A stretch of DNA of 64,000 bases from Crossaster papposus (taxonomy: Eukaryota > Echinodermata > Asteroidea > Velatida > Solasteridae): positions 186,001-250,000 of the forward strand of contig JBAIAA010000103.1 of assembly GCA_037893245.1 (NCBI GenBank). Reading direction: 5' to 3'. Positions 61,946 to 64,000 of the stretch are shown here, in pieces (the first letter of the stretch is position 1; each line of letters starts with the position of its first letter). The notes under the pieces are model-generated. The model had not been told where the DNA came from and did not search any database. It was given only the letters and a program-made list of their open reading frames with translations. Both the position numbers and the translations under genes were made by a program.

Positions 61946-62389
61946 ATGTACTTAGTACAAGAGGTTCTGAAAGCTTCGAGGGCATCTAAGACAGTACTCA
62001 AATATGAAAGATGTTTTGCCACCTGGCAACATATTGGTGTGTGGAAAATCAGAAGATGTAGCAATGAATTTTTTATGGAATTATTTAAAGGAAACGCACC
62101 ATTTTCGAGAATAGAAGGAATATTCTACAGTATTAAGTGGCATCATGATGGCAATCCAAATGTTTCAGAAAATCCATGCGATACCAAATTCTTCTGTTTA
62201 ATTTTGTAAAGTTTTAAGCGTCTGTCCGCCAAGCCTAAATGCAAGAAAGACCCTGTTACTCCAGAACTTTTAAGAAAAATTGTTGATAAGTTTGAATTGA
62301 CAAACAATTCAATGCACATTCGACTCTGCCCAATGTGCCTAATTTCCTTACGTTTTGTACGTAATGACAAACTTGTTATTACATCATAG
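61946..62389 (+). pseudogene. Decayed tyrosine-recombinase (integrase-like) gene
   Basis: The plus frame reads SKTVLKYERCFATWQHIGVW, then RIEGIFYSIKWHHDGNPNVS and ENP; one in-frame TAA at 62207-62209; then KRLSAKPKCKKDPVTPELLR, KIVDKFELTNNSMHIRLCPM and a stop at 62387. This resembles the core-binding domain and beginning of the catalytic domain of Crypton/DIRS-type tyrosine recombinases. The catalytic Arg-His-Tyr region is missing. Confidence 0.55.
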
Positions 62390-62601
62390 ACTGTGACGTG
62401 GACATTCATTCGTCCTTTATTAGGATCTTTCTCACTAAAAGTAAGACTGATCTGCCATTTGCCCGGTAAACATGTTATTGAAATACGTAGATTTGGCTAT
62501 TAAAACAAACTTATATGATTAACAATTTGAAAAATATTTCAAAATTTTTATCAAATTCAGTTCAGGTTTAAACAAAATTCTGGTGTCAAAAAAGAGAGAA
62601 A

Positions 62602-63068
62602 ATATGTGACCTGGCACCACGAAATGGGTGGAAAGTCGCAAAATAAAAAATTGACATTATCACATTTCTAGAAAGAAGAAAGCTTTCAAATGATGTATTG
62701 TGTGTTGCTGTAGCTTATTCCTAGCCGCTGCTATACTCTATTGAAATTGCTGAAATCATGCTCCCTTGTTTTGAGAACAAAGCCTGTCAACCGTGCAAAC
62801 TATACTATCACTCAGTGCAATTCAGCCACACAAAAAAAACACTTTAGAGGTTTAATTGAGATATACAATTTTGGGATATGATAAAGATATTGATTTTGTA
62901 TGTAAAAACTTTAACAACTCGAAACCGAACTCCCACATAAAAAACAAATGTTTCGGCCAATAACTCGTTTCGGCCAATAACTCGTTTCGGCCAATAACTC
63001 GTTTCGGCCAATAACTCGTTTTGGCCATGTGCGACTTTCCGCTCATTTCGTGGTGCCAGGCCACATAT
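62602..63068. mobile_element. ATATGTGACC-type element with internal 17-bp tandem repeat
   Basis: Ends ATATGTGACCTGGCACCACG and the inverse TCGTGGTGCCAGGCCACATAT. About five copies of CGTTTCGGCCAATAACT lie at 62949-63029 near the right arm. Confidence 0.9.
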
Positions 63069-63225
63069 GCGAAATGAATTTGAATAATTTTTGTTTACAT
63101 TGATTTTTAAGAATGAACATTTCATTTTTTATAAATCAAATTCAATTGTGCCAAGTAAAACCTGGTCAGCACAACATTCTCTAAACAATCGGTGTCTATT
63201 TTAACGACTGATAGTCTGAACGTAC

Positions 63226-63445
63226 GATTTAGACTTCTTGAAGTAAGCTCCGGTATCCATATCAATGATATGCACCCTGACCAGCGGGTGGGCAATGTAG
63301 AGGTCAGTCTTGAGTCGGTCACTCCGATGGACGGTCACTCCAAACACTCGGCCGTCGTCCTTGGGTTGTTTCTTGCGTTTCTTTTTCTTCGTGCTCTTGC
63401 TACCTTCGGCCTCTTCAGTGGCGTCAGGTTTGTCGTCTACAGATA
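63226..63445 (-). CDS. AHI1: Jouberin (AHI1) homologue, internal exon
   Basis: On the minus strand, after acceptor TTTTTTAACAG, the frame reads an acidic stretch SVDDKPDATEEAEGSKS, a basic KKKKRKKQPK, then GRVFGVTVHRSDRLKTDLYI and AHPLVRVHIIDMDTGAYFKK, ending before donor GTACGT. The second part is the conserved segment ahead of the WD40 domain of jouberin, a transition-zone protein of primary cilia (family knowledge). Phase is 2-nt at both borders by my reading. Upstream exons lie beyond 64000; downstream exons (lower coordinates) were not found. Confidence 0.75.
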
Positions 63446-63469
63446 CTGTTAAAAAATAGTTTAATTTGG

Positions 63470-63912
63470 AATAAGTTAAGAGGGCCTAATATTTCGATCT
63501 TAACAAGATCTTCAGAGGCAAAGATCAGAAAAAGATGTTGTAAAAGGTATACACCATTTGCAGATATAGAAACAAATTACTACCGAATTATTAAAAAATA
63601 TATTACTTATTTGAAAGTAAATAATGATTCCAGGCATCCAGCAAAATTATTGCACTAGATATCCAGTAATTGTTCTAAAAAATCACGATCGCCAGACGCA
63701 ATCGCAAAAAAAATACAAAAATATAAGAGGCCACTGCCTAACGTCGGTTAAAAACAATCGCCGTTTTGCTTGCTTTTCTCGGCATCCATGGTTGTAAAAC
63801 TTCGGACATGTCAGTTAAACGATATTTACTATAAAATCCACCCATTCATAATAACTCAAACAATTACCAATGGTGTATCCTACCTTTAAGTTCGAAATAT
63901 TAGGCCCTCTTA
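63470..63912 (-). mobile_element. Penelope-type terminal motif in inverted arrangement around a MITE
   Basis: Minus strand CTCTGAAGATCTTGTTAAGA then TCGAAATATTAGGCCC occurs at about 63478-63520, and GTTCGAAATATTAGGCCCTC on the plus strand at 63889-63908. CTGAAGA...GAAA partly matches a hammerhead ribozyme core, which Penelope-like elements are known to carry; stem II pairing here is imperfect. Confidence 0.55.
63540..63889. mobile_element. TTAA MITE family B between inverted Penelope end motifs
   Basis: Left AAAAGGTATACACCATTTGC, right GGTGTATCCTACCTTTAA. It is bracketed by GAGGGCCTAATATTTCGA (63479 onward) and its inverse after 63890, so it sits within or between Penelope-type terminal sequence. 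Confidence 0.8.
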
Positions 63913-64000
63913 TAAACTTACACCAATATACAACAAGTTAAAAAACTGACTAAGTAAATTTGCATTCATATTAAAGTGAAGAAAGAAAACTGGCAGGAGC

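Larger units (their letters stand above)
55591..63225. other. Repeat-rich region between receptor copy 2 and the AHI1 exon
   Basis: Holds the elements listed separately. Between them (about 55.6-56.4 kb, 58.8-60.1 kb and 61.6-61.9 kb) I see only AT-rich sequence. If AHI1 reads leftwards through here, this would be its intron. Confidence 0.55.

Overview
The window looks like nuclear DNA of a marine invertebrate animal, most likely a deuterostome and possibly an echinoderm. That placing is an inference. It rests on split genes with GT-AG introns, very dense small inverted-repeat transposons, tRNA-derived SINEs, LINE tails and a Penelope-like retroelement remnant. None of it looks bacterial or viral, and there is no CRISPR array.

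The left half (about 0.6-32.6 kb, plus strand) holds the 3' third of a large split gene. I read it as the homologue of UNC80, the scaffold subunit of the NALCN sodium-leak channel. Twenty exons from 7073 to the stop codon at 32648 join with matching phases into one uninterrupted frame of 1,053 codons including the stop. Two further small exons at 641-694 and 2980-3012 are likely or possible. The introns carry two remarkable arrays. One is a 140/141-bp tandem duplication of half an exon plus its splice donor (7768-8835). The other is a 2.9-kb, roughly 125-copy 23-bp minisatellite (10541-13427) lying inside a larger element with terminal inverted repeats.

The region 32.6-55.6 kb holds two intronless rhodopsin-class receptor genes (38830-39768 and 52074-53012). 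Both are 312 codons and about 90% identical, and each sits in a copy of a 5.6-6.7-kb segmental duplication. A minus-strand exon encoding part of a PX (phosphoinositide-binding) domain lies at 42106-42189 in the first copy and is missing, apparently by a clean indel, from the second. The spacer between the copies holds a degraded coding-like tract, a 263-bp direct repeat and SINEs.

The region 55.6-64 kb is repeat-rich: a decayed Penelope-like reverse transcriptase (minus strand), a decayed tyrosine-recombinase gene, a long cruciform-forming inverted repeat with GACGTC dyads, and nested foldback elements. At the far right a minus-strand exon (63226-63445) encodes a segment that I recognise as jouberin (AHI1), a ciliary transition-zone protein whose remaining exons were not found here.

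Repeats define the landscape. At least four inverted-repeat families insert at TTAA. Another group shares ATATGTGACC termini, and another shares GGGGCCRATTTCACG termini. Several are nested inside one another, which gives a relative order of insertion events.
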